A stretch of DNA of 64,000 nucleotides from DATJLY01 sp035518375 (GTDB lineage: Bacteria > Pseudomonadota > Alphaproteobacteria > ATCC43930 > CGMCC-115725), in the NCBI GenBank assembly GCA_035518375.1, contig DATIXQ010000123.1, forward strand, positions 1-64,000, given 5' to 3'. Made by a program: the position numbers and the translations under genes. Numbering within the stretch: position 1 is the first letter of the stretch; each line of letters opens with the position of its first letter. Under the pieces are notes generated by a model. It worked only from the letters and a program-made list of their open reading frames with translations. It did not search any database and was not told the DNA's origin. This document shows positions 46,193-56,199 of the stretch, one piece after another.

Positions 46193-47272
46193 ATGTGGCC
46201 CGACCGCCGCCTCGCCGATCTTTTCGGCATCGAACATCCGATCCTGCTTGCGCCGATGGCGGGCGCGATCGATTGGGAGATCGCGGCCGCGGTGGCGGAG
46301 GCAGGCGGGCTTGGCGCGATCCCGGCGGCGATGCTCGACGCGCAAAAGCTCGCGGCGCAAGTGGCGAGCTACCGCGCGAATACGAAGCGCCCGGTCAACC
46401 TCAATTTCTTCTGCCACCAGGCACCGGTGCCGAGCAACGCGCGCGAGACGGCCTGGCGCGACCGGCTCAAGCCCTATTACCGCGAACTCGGCATCGATCC
46501 GGCGGCGCCGGTGCCAAGCTCGATGCGCGCGCCCTTCGACGAGCCGTTCTGCGCCGTCGTCGAGGAATTGCGGCCCGAGGTGGTGAGCTTCCATTTCGGC
46601 CTGCCCGAGAAGGCGCTCCTCGCGCGCGTCAAGGCGGCGGGCTGCCGCGTCTTGAGCTCGGCCACGACCGCGGCCGAGGCGAAGTGGCTCGAGGAGGCGG
46701 GCTGCGATGCCGTGATCGCGCAAGGCTCGGAGGCGGGCGGGCACCGCGGCATGTTCCTCACCGACGACCTCGCGGCGCAGGTCGGCACCTTCGCGCTCGT
46801 GCCGCAGGTCGTCGATGCGGTGAAGGTGCCGGTGATCGCCGCGGGCGGCGTCTCCGACGCGCGCGGCATCGCCGCGGCCTTCGCGCTCGGCGCCGCGGGC
46901 GTGCAGGTCGGCACCACATATCTCTGGGCTGCGGAATCGAAGATTTCCGCGCTCCACCGCAAGGCGCTCGCGGAGGCGGGCTCGGATGCGACCGCGCTTA
47001 CCAACGTCATGTCCGGGCGGCCGGCGCGCGGCATCTTGAACCGCGCGATCCGCGAGCTTGGACCCGTCTGCGACGTGGCGCCGGAATTCCCGTTGGCGGC
47101 CGGCGCCCTGGCGCCGCTTCGCGCCAAGGCCGAGGCGCAAGGCTCGGGCGATTTCTCGCCGCTCTGGGCGGGCCAGGCGGCGGCCTTGGGCCGCGCACTC
47201 CCGGCCGCCGAGGCGACGCGCCGCCTTGCCGCCGAGGCACAGGAACTAATGCGCAATCTTGCCGGCCGGTAG
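46193..47272 (+). CDS. nitronate monooxygenase (2-nitropropane dioxygenase family)
   Basis: 359 residues from the ATG at 46193. TIM-barrel flavoprotein: LFGIEHPILLAPMAGAIDWE (FMN barrel start), GLGAIPAAML, HQAPVPSNA, SSATTAAEAKWLEEAGCDAV and the phosphate-binding QGSEAGGHRGMFLTDD, then AGGVSDARGIAAAFALGAAG and QVGTTYLWAAES. It oxidises alkyl nitronates, which relieves 3-nitropropionate toxicity; other members are enoyl reductases. It follows the second GST by 29 bases and likely closes that operon. Confidence 0.92.
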   Translation: MWPDRRLADLFGIEHPILLAPMAGAIDWEIAAAVAEAGGLGAIPAAMLDAQKLAAQVASYRANTKRPVNLNFFCHQAPVPSNARETAWRDRLKPYYRELGIDPAAPVPSSMRAPFDEPFCAVVEELRPEVVSFHFGLPEKALLARVKAAGCRVLSSATTAAEAKWLEEAGCDAVIAQGSEAGGHRGMFLTDDLAAQVGTFALVPQVVDAVKVPVIAAGGVSDARGIAAAFALGAAGVQVGTTYLWAAESKISALHRKALAEAGSDATALTNVMSGRPARGILNRAIRELGPVCDVAPEFPLAAGALAPLRAKAEAQGSGDFSPLWAGQAAALGRALPAAEATRRLAAEAQELMRNLAGR

Positions 47273-47364
47273 CGGCAACCACTTGCCAGTCGCCGCCGCG
47301 ATCATAGGCCGTCCAATAATCGCAGCGGCATTGAGGCTACGCGGGGCCGCCTAGGAGAAAGATA

Positions 47365-47892
47365 TTATTGTAATTCTGTAGATTGCATCCGTCTTAGCCG
47401 CCGAAAGAGACGCTTGAGCACTAGTCCGTTTCCAACAACGTTGATCCCGCCCGCCTCGACGATAAGCGATACGTTCGCCTCTTCCCAGGTGAGCATCGCT
47501 GGAAGCGCCTCCACGAACACGGTTTTCGACTCCATTTGCCCCCTGACGCGATATCCGTAGCGGTGGAGCAGCAGTGAAATCTGTAATCGTAACCGTTCGA
47601 GCTCCATCGCCGCCGTGACGAACATTCGATGCGGAAATGACTCCCATAGGAATGCAACGAAGAAAAGGTTGCCTCCGAGGGCGCCGCCGATGTGGGCTCC
47701 GAGCACAGCCCCAAGACCAAGTGGTCTAGCAAACGAGGCAGCCGTTTGAAGTAAGATATTGACGCCTGTAACGATAATGACCGAATAAACGAGTTGGCGG
47801 CGTGACTGCACAAGGAAAAATCGCTTCCTCAGTGGGACGCAACATACCGGCCTTGTTGCCTGAAAAATGGATCCGCGCCTGCTGCCGGTCAT
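47365..47892 (-). CDS. hypothetical membrane protein
   Basis: 175 residues, no family recognised. Two hydrophobic segments are evident: QLVYSVIIVTGVNILLQTAA and GAHIGGALGGNLFFVAFLWE, after a basic cysteine-containing N-terminus. The second half is soluble and contains MESKTVFVEALPAMLTWEEA and VEAGGINVVGNGLVLKRLFR. The coding region and its flanks look less GC-rich than the neighbours, with many AT-ending codons, so it may have been acquired or be poorly expressed. The first ATG (47892) is assumed; a shorter start is possible. Confidence 0.5.
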   Translation of the reverse strand: MTGSRRGSIFQATRPVCCVPLRKRFFLVQSRRQLVYSVIIVTGVNILLQTAASFARPLGLGAVLGAHIGGALGGNLFFVAFLWESFPHRMFVTAAMELERLRLQISLLLHRYGYRVRGQMESKTVFVEALPAMLTWEEANVSLIVEAGGINVVGNGLVLKRLFRRLRRMQSTELQ

Positions 47893-47940
47893 GCACTAGG
47901 TTTTGGCATCAGGTTTTGGCAATGTGCCTTCGGGTCCGCC

Positions 47941-50370
47941 TCAGACGTCGAGGTTCGCGACCGCGAGGGCGTTCGTCTGGATGAAGTCGCGCCGCGGCTC
48001 GACGAGATCGCCCATCAAGGTCGAGAATGTCTCCTCCGCGAGGTCGGCGTGCGGCACCTTCACCTGGAGAAGCGTGCGCGCGTCGGGATTGAGCGTCGTC
48101 TCCCAGAGCTGGTCCGGGTTCATCTCGCCCAAGCCTTTATAGCGCTGGATGTCGCCCTGCTTCGGCCCCAAGGCCAGCACCGCGGCAAGAAGCCCGCACG
48201 GGCCGTTGACGGCGGTCTCCTTGTCCTTGGTGACGAGGCGGCCGGGCGCGGCATAGGTCTCGGCCAATTCCGCGTGACGGTCGTGAAGGCGGCGTGCCTC
48301 GGCGCTCTTGAGGAGCCCGGCATCGAGAAGCCGCTCCTCGGTCACGCCGAGAAGGGTGCGCGCGACAAGGATGCCGCGCTTTTCGACGCTGCCGCGCCAC
48401 CCGCGCTCAAGCGGGTCGCTCACCGCGTCGAGCCGCCGCGCGAGCGCGTGGGCCGCGTCCTCCGCGCGGGCCGGGTCGTCGAGAAGCGTGGCATCGAGGA
48501 AGCCGCCGATCGCCGCCTGCTCGACCGCATCGAGGCTGCCGGCCTTGCGCGCCATCGGCTGCAAAAGAGTACGCACCGTGCGCGCCTGATCGACGAGCTG
48601 GCGCAGGTCGTTGCCGGCGCGCTCGACGCCATCGTGCTGGCGCAGCACGACGTCGCGGATGCCGGCGCTGATGCAATATTCTTCGAGCGCGGCATCGTCC
48701 TTCAGATAGACCGCGCGGCCTTGGCCGCGCTTCACCTGGTAGAGCGGCGGCTGCGCGATATAGACGAAGCCCTTGTCGATGAGCTCCGGCATCTGGCGGA
48801 AGAAGAAGGTGAGAAGGAGCGTGCGGATGTGGCTGCCGTCCACATCGGCGTCGGTCATGATGATGATGCGGTGGTAGCGCGCCTTTGTCGCGTCGAACTC
48901 CTCGGGGCCGATGCCGGTGCCGAGCGCGGCGATGAGCGTGCCGATCTCCTGCGAGCTGAGCATCTTGTCGAAGCGCGCGCGCTCGACATTGAGGATCTTG
49001 CCCTTCAAGGGCAGGATCGCCTGGAAGCGGCGGTCGCGGCCCTGCTTCGCCGAACCGCCGGCGCTGTCGCCCTCGACGATGAAGATCTCGCTCTTCTCCG
49101 GCTCGCGCTCCTGGCAGTCGGCGAGCTTGCCGGGGAGGCTCGCGATGTCGAGCGCGCCCTTGCGCCGCGTCAGCTCGCGCGCCTTGCGCGCCGCCTCGCG
49201 CGCGGCCGCCGCCTCGACCACCTTGGCGACAATGCGGCGCGCGTCAGAGGGATGCTCCTCGAGCCATTGCTGGAGCCCGTCGGCCACGATCCCCTCGACC
49301 ACCGGGCGGACCTCGCTCGAGACGAGCTTGTCCTTCGTTTGCGAGGAGAATTTCGGGTCGGGCGCCTTGATCGACAGGATCGAGGAAAGCCCCTCGCGCA
49401 TGTCCTCGCCGGTCAGGGGCACGCGCTCTTTCTTCGCGATGCCGCTTTCGTTGGCGTACTGGTTCACGGTGCGGGTGAGCGCGGCGCGGAATCCGGCCAA
49501 ATGCGTGCCGCCGTCGCGCTGCGGGATGTTGTTCGTGAAGCACAGCATCGTCTCGTGATAGGAGTCGGTCCACTCCATCGCGACCTCGACCGTGACGCCG
49601 TCGCGCTCGCCCATGATGGTGATCGGCGGCACGTGCAGCGCCTGCTTCGAGTGGTCGAGATATTTGACGAAGGCGACGAGCCCGCCCTCGTAATGGAGCA
49701 CGACCTGCTTCGGCTCGACCCCGCGCGCGTCGTTCAATTCGAGCGTCACGCCGGAATTGAGGAACGCGAGTTCCCGCAGCCGGTGCTCCAAGGTCGCGCA
49801 ATCGAACTCGGTGCGGGTGAACACCTTCTGGCTCGGATGGAAGGTGATCTCGGTTCCGGTCCTGTCGCCGACAGCGGCACCCTCGGCGAGCGGGCTCTCC
49901 GGATCGCCGTCGTGGAACTGCATGAAATATTCGTGCCCGTTGCGCCAGATGCGCATGTCGAGCGTGGACGACAGCGCATTCACCACTGAGACGCCGACCC
50001 CGTGCAGCCCGCCCGACACCTTGTAGGCGTTCTGGTTGAATTTCCCGCCGGCATGGAGCCGGGTCATGATGACCTCGGCCGCGGACACGCCCTCCTCGGG
50101 GTGAATGTCGACCGGAATGCCGCGGCCGTTGTCGGTGACGGTGCAGGAGCCGTCGGCGTTGAGGGTGACGATGATGCGGTCGCAGAAGCCGGCAAGTGCC
50201 TCGTCGATGGCGTTGTCGACCACCTCGTAGACCATGTGGTGCAGGCCCGAGCCGTCGTCGGTGTCGCCGATATACATGCCCGGACGCTTCCTGACCGCGT
50301 CGAGCCCGCGCAGCACCTGGATCGATGCGGCGTCGTATTCGTCGGGGACAATGGGATGGGGTTCGGCCAT
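47941..50370 (-). CDS. gyrB: DNA gyrase subunit B
   Basis: 809 residues. ATPase domain: GLDAVRKRPGMYIGDTDDGS, YEVVDNAIDEALAGFCDRII, DNGRGIPVDIHPEEG and VSGGLHGVGVSVVNALSS. TOPRIM region: EIFIVEGDSAGGSAKQGRDR, LPLKGKILNVERARFDKML, and IIMTDADVDGSHIRTLLLTF (metal Asp cluster). It ends YKGLGEMNPDQLWETTLNPD and EPRRDFIQTNALAVANLDV. With GyrA it introduces negative supercoils. It lies 7 bases downstream of recF in the dnaN-recF-gyrB unit. Confidence 0.98.
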   Translation of the reverse strand: MAEPHPIVPDEYDAASIQVLRGLDAVRKRPGMYIGDTDDGSGLHHMVYEVVDNAIDEALAGFCDRIIVTLNADGSCTVTDNGRGIPVDIHPEEGVSAAEVIMTRLHAGGKFNQNAYKVSGGLHGVGVSVVNALSSTLDMRIWRNGHEYFMQFHDGDPESPLAEGAAVGDRTGTEITFHPSQKVFTRTEFDCATLEHRLRELAFLNSGVTLELNDARGVEPKQVVLHYEGGLVAFVKYLDHSKQALHVPPITIMGERDGVTVEVAMEWTDSYHETMLCFTNNIPQRDGGTHLAGFRAALTRTVNQYANESGIAKKERVPLTGEDMREGLSSILSIKAPDPKFSSQTKDKLVSSEVRPVVEGIVADGLQQWLEEHPSDARRIVAKVVEAAAAREAARKARELTRRKGALDIASLPGKLADCQEREPEKSEIFIVEGDSAGGSAKQGRDRRFQAILPLKGKILNVERARFDKMLSSQEIGTLIAALGTGIGPEEFDATKARYHRIIIMTDADVDGSHIRTLLLTFFFRQMPELIDKGFVYIAQPPLYQVKRGQGRAVYLKDDAALEEYCISAGIRDVVLRQHDGVERAGNDLRQLVDQARTVRTLLQPMARKAGSLDAVEQAAIGGFLDATLLDDPARAEDAAHALARRLDAVSDPLERGWRGSVEKRGILVARTLLGVTEERLLDAGLLKSAEARRLHDRHAELAETYAAPGRLVTKDKETAVNGPCGLLAAVLALGPKQGDIQRYKGLGEMNPDQLWETTLNPDARTLLQVKVPHADLAEETFSTLMGDLVEPRRDFIQTNALAVANLDV

Positions 50371-50377
50371 AACGTTC

Positions 50378-51544
50378 CTAGATCCTCGTCGGCACGACCG
50401 CCGCGTCGGCGACCGTGAAGAATTGCGCGGTACCCATCAGCGGCGCGAAGAGCGCGGCATCGGTTCCGGTGAGCCAGGCTTGTGCTGCAATTTCGGTAAG
50501 CGCCGTGAAAAGCGCGGCGCGGCGGCCCGCATCAAGGTGCGCCGCGACCTCGTCGAGCAGCAGGATCGGCGGCACGCCCGCGACCTGCCATTCGAGCCGC
50601 GCGTGCGCCAGCACGATCGAGATGAGGAGCGCCTTCTGCTCGCCGGTCGAGCACAGCGCTGCCGCCATGCCGCTTGCCCGGTCATGGACGACAAGGTCCG
50701 AGCGGTGCGGGCCGACGGCGGTCGTGCCGCTTTCGCCATCGCTCTTCCGCGCCGCTGCAAGGCGCCGGCGCAATTCGTCTTCGGCGGCGAGCGCGGGCAT
50801 GGCGCCGAGCATCGTCTCGATCTCGCCCTTAAGGGTGAGAACGGCGCTCGGGAACGGCCCCTCGGCTGCGGCGCAAGCGGCGTCGAGCCGCGCAACTAAT
50901 GTCTGGCGCGCGGCGGTGACGGCGATGCCGTCCGCGGCCAAGGTCTCCTCGAGCGTCGCGAGCCACGCCGGATCGGCCGGTCCCTCGCGCAACAGGCGCG
51001 CACGCTCCTTCAGCGCGTGCTCAAAGGTTGAGAGCCGCGTTGCGTGCCCCGCATCGAAGCCCAGTACGAGACGGTCGAGAAAGCGCCGACGGCCGCTGCT
51101 GCCTTCGATGAAAAGCCGGTCCATCTGCGGCGTCAGCCAGACAAGGTGCGCAAGGTGCGCAAGCTCGGCCTGGGTCTTTGCCTTCGCGCCATCGATCTTG
51201 ACGATGCGCCGCTCGCCCGACGGGCTTGCTGCGTCGCGGCCGGTGCCGACCTGGATCGGGCCGTCGGCAGTCGCGATGCGCGCGGCGATGGTCCAGGCGC
51301 CGGGCGCGACTTCGGTCGCGCGCGCGGGCGGCACGCGGCGGTCGATCTCGGCGAGCTTCGCACGGCGCAGGCCACGCCCAGGTGCCAGGAACGAGATCGC
51401 CTCCAATAAGTTGGTCTTGCCGGCGCCGTTCTCGCCCGAAAGTACGACGGGGCGATCGTCGGCTTCGAACCGCAAGGCGCCGTAGCCACGAAAATCAGTA
51501 AGGGAAAGCCGGGACACGGCCGGCCGGAACGATGAAGCCGGCAC
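50378..51544 (-). CDS. recF: DNA replication and repair protein RecF
   Basis: 388 residues from a GTG at 51544 with an aaggga ribosome site (VPASSFRPAVSRLSLTDFRG). It is an SMC-like ATPase: Walker A LSGENGAGKTNLLEAISFLA, LTPQMDRLFIEGSSGRRRFL, signature CSTGEQKALLISIVLAHARL and Walker B PPILLLDEVAAHLDAGRRAAL. It loads RecA at gaps together with RecOR. The gene is 107 bases downstream of a DUF1640 gene that separates it from dnaN. Confidence 0.95.
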   Translation of the reverse strand: MPASSFRPAVSRLSLTDFRGYGALRFEADDRPVVLSGENGAGKTNLLEAISFLAPGRGLRRAKLAEIDRRVPPARATEVAPGAWTIAARIATADGPIQVGTGRDAASPSGERRIVKIDGAKAKTQAELAHLAHLVWLTPQMDRLFIEGSSGRRRFLDRLVLGFDAGHATRLSTFEHALKERARLLREGPADPAWLATLEETLAADGIAVTAARQTLVARLDAACAAAEGPFPSAVLTLKGEIETMLGAMPALAAEDELRRRLAAARKSDGESGTTAVGPHRSDLVVHDRASGMAAALCSTGEQKALLISIVLAHARLEWQVAGVPPILLLDEVAAHLDAGRRAALFTALTEIAAQAWLTGTDAALFAPLMGTAQFFTVADAAVVPTRI

Positions 51545-51651
51545 GTCCCTTATATGGGGATCGCCGCGTCCGACCGCCAGCGCGCCGTCCGGTCCTGGTT
51601 CGAGCACCGTCAGGTCAAACCCTTCCCGCCGCTGCGGCCCGGATCGGCATC

Positions 51652-51891
51652 TCAGGTGAGCTTGAGAAGAGTAAAAAGAAGCGCGTCAATGGCGCCAACG
51701 ATGGCGATGGTCCGCATCGTGAGCGAGGCTTCCATCTTGTCGATGGTGGCTTCCAGCTTCTCGAGATCTGCCTTCGTCGCAAGCTGCGGAAAAAGAAAGA
51801 GGTTAGCCGCCTCGGCGTGGGCTTCCGCCTGCTCGCGTGCGACGCCGTGCTGTTCGAGATACTTGCTGAACCCGAGTGTATCGATGGTCAT
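51652..51891 (-). CDS. DUF1640 (CCDC90-type) small coiled-coil membrane protein
   Basis: 79 residues. It starts MTIDTLGFSKYLEQHGVARE, passes through a charged heptad-type coiled coil (LATKADLEKLEATIDKMEAS) and ends with one hydrophobic helix, IAIVGAIDALLFTLLKLT. This is the DUF1640 layout, the bacterial relatives of mitochondrial MCUR1/CCDC90. The role in bacteria is unclear. Its stop is 1 base from the dnaN start codon region on the minus strand, in effect directly after dnaN, so it is an insert between dnaN and recF in an otherwise conserved replication set. Confidence 0.8.
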   Translation of the reverse strand: MTIDTLGFSKYLEQHGVAREQAEAHAEAANLFLFPQLATKADLEKLEATIDKMEASLTMRTIAIVGAIDALLFTLLKLT

Positions 51892-51892
51892 G

Positions 51893-53011
51893 TCAGACCC
51901 GCATCGGCATGAGGACGTAGAGCGCGCTCGCGTCGGCGGTGTCGCGCACCACGGTCGGCGAGGCAGCGTCCGCCATGGCGAAGGAGGCGCCGTCGCCCTC
52001 GATCTGCTCGGCGATGTCGAGGAGATAGCGGGCGTTGAAGCCGATCTCCAAGGGCTGCGCGGTGTAGCGCACTTCGAGCTCCTCGCTCGCGGTGCCGTTC
52101 TCCGGGCTCGTCGCCGACAGCGTGAGGCTGCCGCGCTCGAGGGCCAGCTTTACGGCGCGGCTGCGCTCGGTCGAGATGGTCGAGACGCGATCGACTGCCT
52201 CGGCGAAGGGCTTGCATTCGACCTCGAGGATGCGGTCGTTGCCGGTCGGGATGACGCGGTCGTAGTCGGGGAAGGTGCCGTCGATGAGCTTCGACGTGAG
52301 GACCGTGGTGCCGAAGCTGAAACGGACCTTGGTGTCGGAAAGCGCGATCGCCACGTCCTGGTCCATCTCGTCCAGGAGCTTGCGCAGCTCAAGCACGGTC
52401 TTGCGCGGCACGATCACGCCCGGCATGCCGTTCGCTCCTTCGGGCAGCGGGATCTCCATGCGCGCGAGACGGTGGCCGTCGGTCGCGACCGCGCGCAGCA
52501 TCGGCACGTCGTTCGACTTGGCGGCGTGGAGATAGATGCCGTTCAGGTAATATCGTGTCTCCTCGGTCGAGATGGCGAACCGGGTGCGGTCGATGAGCCG
52601 CTTCAGGTCGGCCGCGGAGAGCATGAAATTGAAGGGCAGGTCGCCCCCCGCCATGAGCGGGTAATCCTCGGGCGGCAGGCACTGGAGCGTGAAGGTCGAC
52701 CGGCCCGAGCGCAGACTCATGGCCGCCTTGTCGCCGCCGGCGTCGAGCTCGACCTGGGCGCCCTCGCGCAACTTGCGGATGATGTCGTAAAGCGTATGAG
52801 CAGGGACGGTGGTCGAGCCCTTGCGCGCGTTCTGGCTCGCAATCGAGGCGACCATCTCGATGTCCATGTCGGTGGCCGACAGGGCAAGCTTGCCATCCTC
52901 GGCACGAATGAGGACGTTCGAGAGGATCGGGATGGTGTTGCGCCGCTCGACCACGCTCTGGACGTGGCCCAGCGCGCGAAGCAGCGCGGAACGTTCGATC
53001 GTGAGCTTCAT
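51893..53011 (-). CDS. dnaN: DNA polymerase III beta (sliding clamp)
   Basis: 372 residues, full length, with three clamp folds. MKLTIERSALLRALGHVQSV and RRNTIPILSNVLIRAEDG open it, GDLPFNFMLSAADLKRLIDR and YYLNGIYLHA mark the second fold, ATDGHRLARMEIPLPEG lies between, and the C-terminus is SALYVLMPMRV, the usual tail that contacts clamp-binding peptides. It forms the ring that tethers polymerase III. It lies 208 bases downstream of dnaA and just upstream of the DUF1640 gene. Confidence 0.98.
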   Translation of the reverse strand: MKLTIERSALLRALGHVQSVVERRNTIPILSNVLIRAEDGKLALSATDMDIEMVASIASQNARKGSTTVPAHTLYDIIRKLREGAQVELDAGGDKAAMSLRSGRSTFTLQCLPPEDYPLMAGGDLPFNFMLSAADLKRLIDRTRFAISTEETRYYLNGIYLHAAKSNDVPMLRAVATDGHRLARMEIPLPEGANGMPGVIVPRKTVLELRKLLDEMDQDVAIALSDTKVRFSFGTTVLTSKLIDGTFPDYDRVIPTGNDRILEVECKPFAEAVDRVSTISTERSRAVKLALERGSLTLSATSPENGTASEELEVRYTAQPLEIGFNARYLLDIAEQIEGDGASFAMADAASPTVVRDTADASALYVLMPMRV

Positions 53012-53219
53012 GGCGGGACAATTCGGTTAGGTGTGGAAGTCCCTCGGCGCCTCGAAGCCCCCTCCGCGGCGCCCCGGCGTCCCTAGCAATCCGGCTGGAA
53101 CGGAACGGGACGGCACTATAGCACGCCCGCGATTTTTCGAGAAGAAAAGGGGCCGATTCGCGCGGCCCCTTGCCCTTCTCGGCCGGCCGGGGAGGCGGGG
53201 CCGGCGCCCGGGCTTTGGC

Positions 53220-54638
53220 TCAGGTTTCGAGCATCCGCCGCAACAGCTCGATGTCCTCATAGAGCGAGCGGTCGGCGGTGCGCAGCTCCTCGATCTTGCG
53301 TACGGCGTGCATCACCGTGGTGTGGTCGCGCCCGCCGAATTTGCGCCCGATCTCGGGGAGCGAGCGCGGCGTCAGCTGCTTGCAGAGATACATTGCCACC
53401 TGGCGCGGCCGCGCCACGGCGCGGGCGCGGCGCGCCGAATGCATGTCGGCGAGGCGGATGTTGTAGTGCTCGGCGACCCGTTTCTGAATCTCGTCGATCG
53501 TGACGCGGCGGTCGTTGGCGCGGAGCAGGTCGTGCAGAACCTCCTGCGCGCCCTCGAGCGTGATCGCGCGACCGACCAGTTGCGTGTGGGCGTAGATGCG
53601 GTTCAAGGCGCCTTCGAGCTCGCGCACGTTCGAGGTGATCTTGTGCGCTAGGAACTCGAGCAGCTTCGGCGGCACCGGCGTCTTCATCTGTTCGGCCTTG
53701 GCCTGAAGGATGCCGAGGCGCAGCTCGTAGGTGGTCGGATGAAGGTCGGCGACGAGGCCCCAGCCGAGGCGCGACTTCAGGCGCTCCTCCATGCCTTCGA
53801 GGTCGGACGGCGACTTGTCGGCCGAGATCACGATCTGCCGGTTCTGGTCGACGAGGGCGTTGAAGGTGTGGAAGAACTCCTCCTGGGTCGAATCCTTGCC
53901 GCTGATGAACTGCACGTCGTCGATCATGAGCACGTCGACCGAGCGGAACTGCTCCTTGAAGGCCATCGTGTCCTTGAAGCGCAGCGCCCGGATGAACTGG
54001 TACATGACTTTCTCGGCCGAGAGATAGATCACGCGGCGCGACGGGTCCTCGCGGCGGATGTGCCACGCGATCGCGTGCATGAGGTGCGTCTTGCCGAGGC
54101 CGACCCCGCCATAGAGGAAGAGCGGATTGTACGGAACGCTGCGCTGCGCGCTGACGGCCGCCTCGGCGACGCGGCGGGCCGCCGCGTGCGCCAGCTCGTT
54201 CGGCTTGCCGACGACGAAATTCTCGAACGTGAAGCGCGGATCGAGTGCCGCGCCGACATCCTTGTCGTCGACCGGCTCTTCGCCCTTTTCGATGCTCTTC
54301 TCGGATTTTTCGGGCTTGGCCTCGCGCCGCGCGGGTTCGGCCGCCTCTCCCGGCGCGGGCGCCCCGCCCAGCAGGATCTCGACCGCGGCAACAGAGCTGT
54401 TCTCGGCGTTCCAAAGCGCGCGCAGCCGATCGGCGTAATGCTGCGCCACCCAGTCGCGCAGGAACCGCGTCGGCACCGCGATCCTGACGCGGCCGTCGAC
54501 AAGCTCGATGAACGTCATCGAGCGCAGCCAGCTGCGATAGGCGGGCTCGCCAAACTCCTCGCGCATCCGCGCGCGTACCCGCGCCCACTGTCCCTGCACG
54601 TGCGGATCGTGATCGTCCCGGCGCGCCATCGCGGTCAT
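53220..54638 (-). CDS. dnaA: chromosomal replication initiator DnaA
   Basis: 472 residues (Met at 54629 is an alternative start). Domain I WARVRARMREEFGEPAYRSW is followed by a Lys/Glu-rich linker. The AAA+ core has FENFVVGKPNELAHAAARRV, Walker A YGGVGLGKTHLMHA, Walker B VLMIDDVQFISGKDSTQEEF and sensor motif VISADKSPSDLEGMEERLKS. Domain IV ends with RPRQVAMYLCKQLTPRSLPE and FGGRDHTTVMHAVRKIEELR, the DnaA-box-binding helix-turn-helix. It initiates replication by melting the origin. rpsT lies upstream on the same strand, the typical alphaproteobacterial arrangement. Confidence 0.98.
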   Translation of the reverse strand: MTAMARRDDHDPHVQGQWARVRARMREEFGEPAYRSWLRSMTFIELVDGRVRIAVPTRFLRDWVAQHYADRLRALWNAENSSVAAVEILLGGAPAPGEAAEPARREAKPEKSEKSIEKGEEPVDDKDVGAALDPRFTFENFVVGKPNELAHAAARRVAEAAVSAQRSVPYNPLFLYGGVGLGKTHLMHAIAWHIRREDPSRRVIYLSAEKVMYQFIRALRFKDTMAFKEQFRSVDVLMIDDVQFISGKDSTQEEFFHTFNALVDQNRQIVISADKSPSDLEGMEERLKSRLGWGLVADLHPTTYELRLGILQAKAEQMKTPVPPKLLEFLAHKITSNVRELEGALNRIYAHTQLVGRAITLEGAQEVLHDLLRANDRRVTIDEIQKRVAEHYNIRLADMHSARRARAVARPRQVAMYLCKQLTPRSLPEIGRKFGGRDHTTVMHAVRKIEELRTADRSLYEDIELLRRMLET

Positions 54639-55022
54639 GCCCCGCGCCCGGCTCTAAATGCTGAATAAATAAATTGGCGAATATGCTTTTTTTTCACGCG
54701 CGTCCCCCCAACCACACACCGGATCGAGCGACGAACCATCTTTCGGCGGGGAGACGACAACCCCTCGCCGTTCGAGTGCGTGAGCGATGCAGTTTCGAGC
54801 GTGATGCTCACGTTCTACTTGCCCGCTCGTCGCTAAACACTTGTCTGCTTTGAGCGTCTCCGACGCTCGCAAGCGCCGCGACCTTCTCCTTCTGGCCCCC
54901 GCATCCGGCGCGAAAAAAACTCTACCGTTGCCGAATAGGAGAAGGCAACTAGACTGAATGGGGAACGATGAAAATTTTTTGACGCGCGTTGCAAATGCAA
55001 CGCCACGTTCAGTTGCGCGCGG
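54639..55022. other. dnaA-rpsT intergenic region
   Basis: 384 bases with a mixed composition. An AT-rich patch at about 54655-54690 includes gaataaataaattggcg and a T run. A perfect palindrome GCGTTGC-AAAT-GCAACGC occupies 54986-55003, just past the rpsT stop, next to an A6T4 tract. I scanned by eye for DnaA boxes (TTATCCACA and close variants) and found none that match well. It must hold the dnaA promoter, but an origin here is not supported. Confidence 0.4.
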
Positions 55023-55283
55023 TCAGAGCGCCTTGATCCGCGCCGAAAGACGCGACAGCTTGCGCGCGACGGTGTTGCGATGAGCAACGCCTTTGCTGAC
55101 GCCGCGCTGCATCTCGGGCGCAGCCTCGGCGAATGCGGCGCGCGCCGCTTCCTTGTTGCCGCTCGCGATCGCGACTTCGACTTTCTTGACGAAGGTCTTG
55201 AGGCGGCTCGTGCGCGCGCGGTTGACCGCCTCCCGCTTCTCGCTTTGCCGGTGGCGCTTTTCCGCCGATGGATGCGTTGCCAT
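55023..55283 (-). CDS. rpsT: 30S ribosomal protein S20
   Basis: 86 residues, very basic N-terminal half: MATHPSAEKRHRQSEKREAV, NRARTSRLKTFVKKVEVAIA, and later GVSKGVAHRNTVARKLSRLS. It binds 16S rRNA helices in the small-subunit body. It is upstream of dnaA and on the same strand, a pairing typical of alphaproteobacteria. Length and composition are ordinary for the family. Confidence 0.97.
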   Translation of the reverse strand: MATHPSAEKRHRQSEKREAVNRARTSRLKTFVKKVEVAIASGNKEAARAAFAEAAPEMQRGVSKGVAHRNTVARKLSRLSARIKAL

Positions 55284-55422
55284 GCGTGCGCTTATAGCGA
55301 GCGTTAACTCGGAGTCAAGCGAGGGAAGCTCGTCGCTCTCCGCGATCGGCTCTCTTCTGTCGCCGTGGCGATAGATTCTTGCGCAACGAAGGGCCGGGAG
55401 CCGATAGCGGACGGCTAAGCGG

Positions 55423-56195
<773 letters not shown>

Positions 56196-56199
<4 letters not shown>

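Noticed and set aside
54655..54695. DnaA boxes and unwinding element of an origin
   Set aside because: The patch is AT-rich, but no sequence within one mismatch of TTATCCACA was found by eye.
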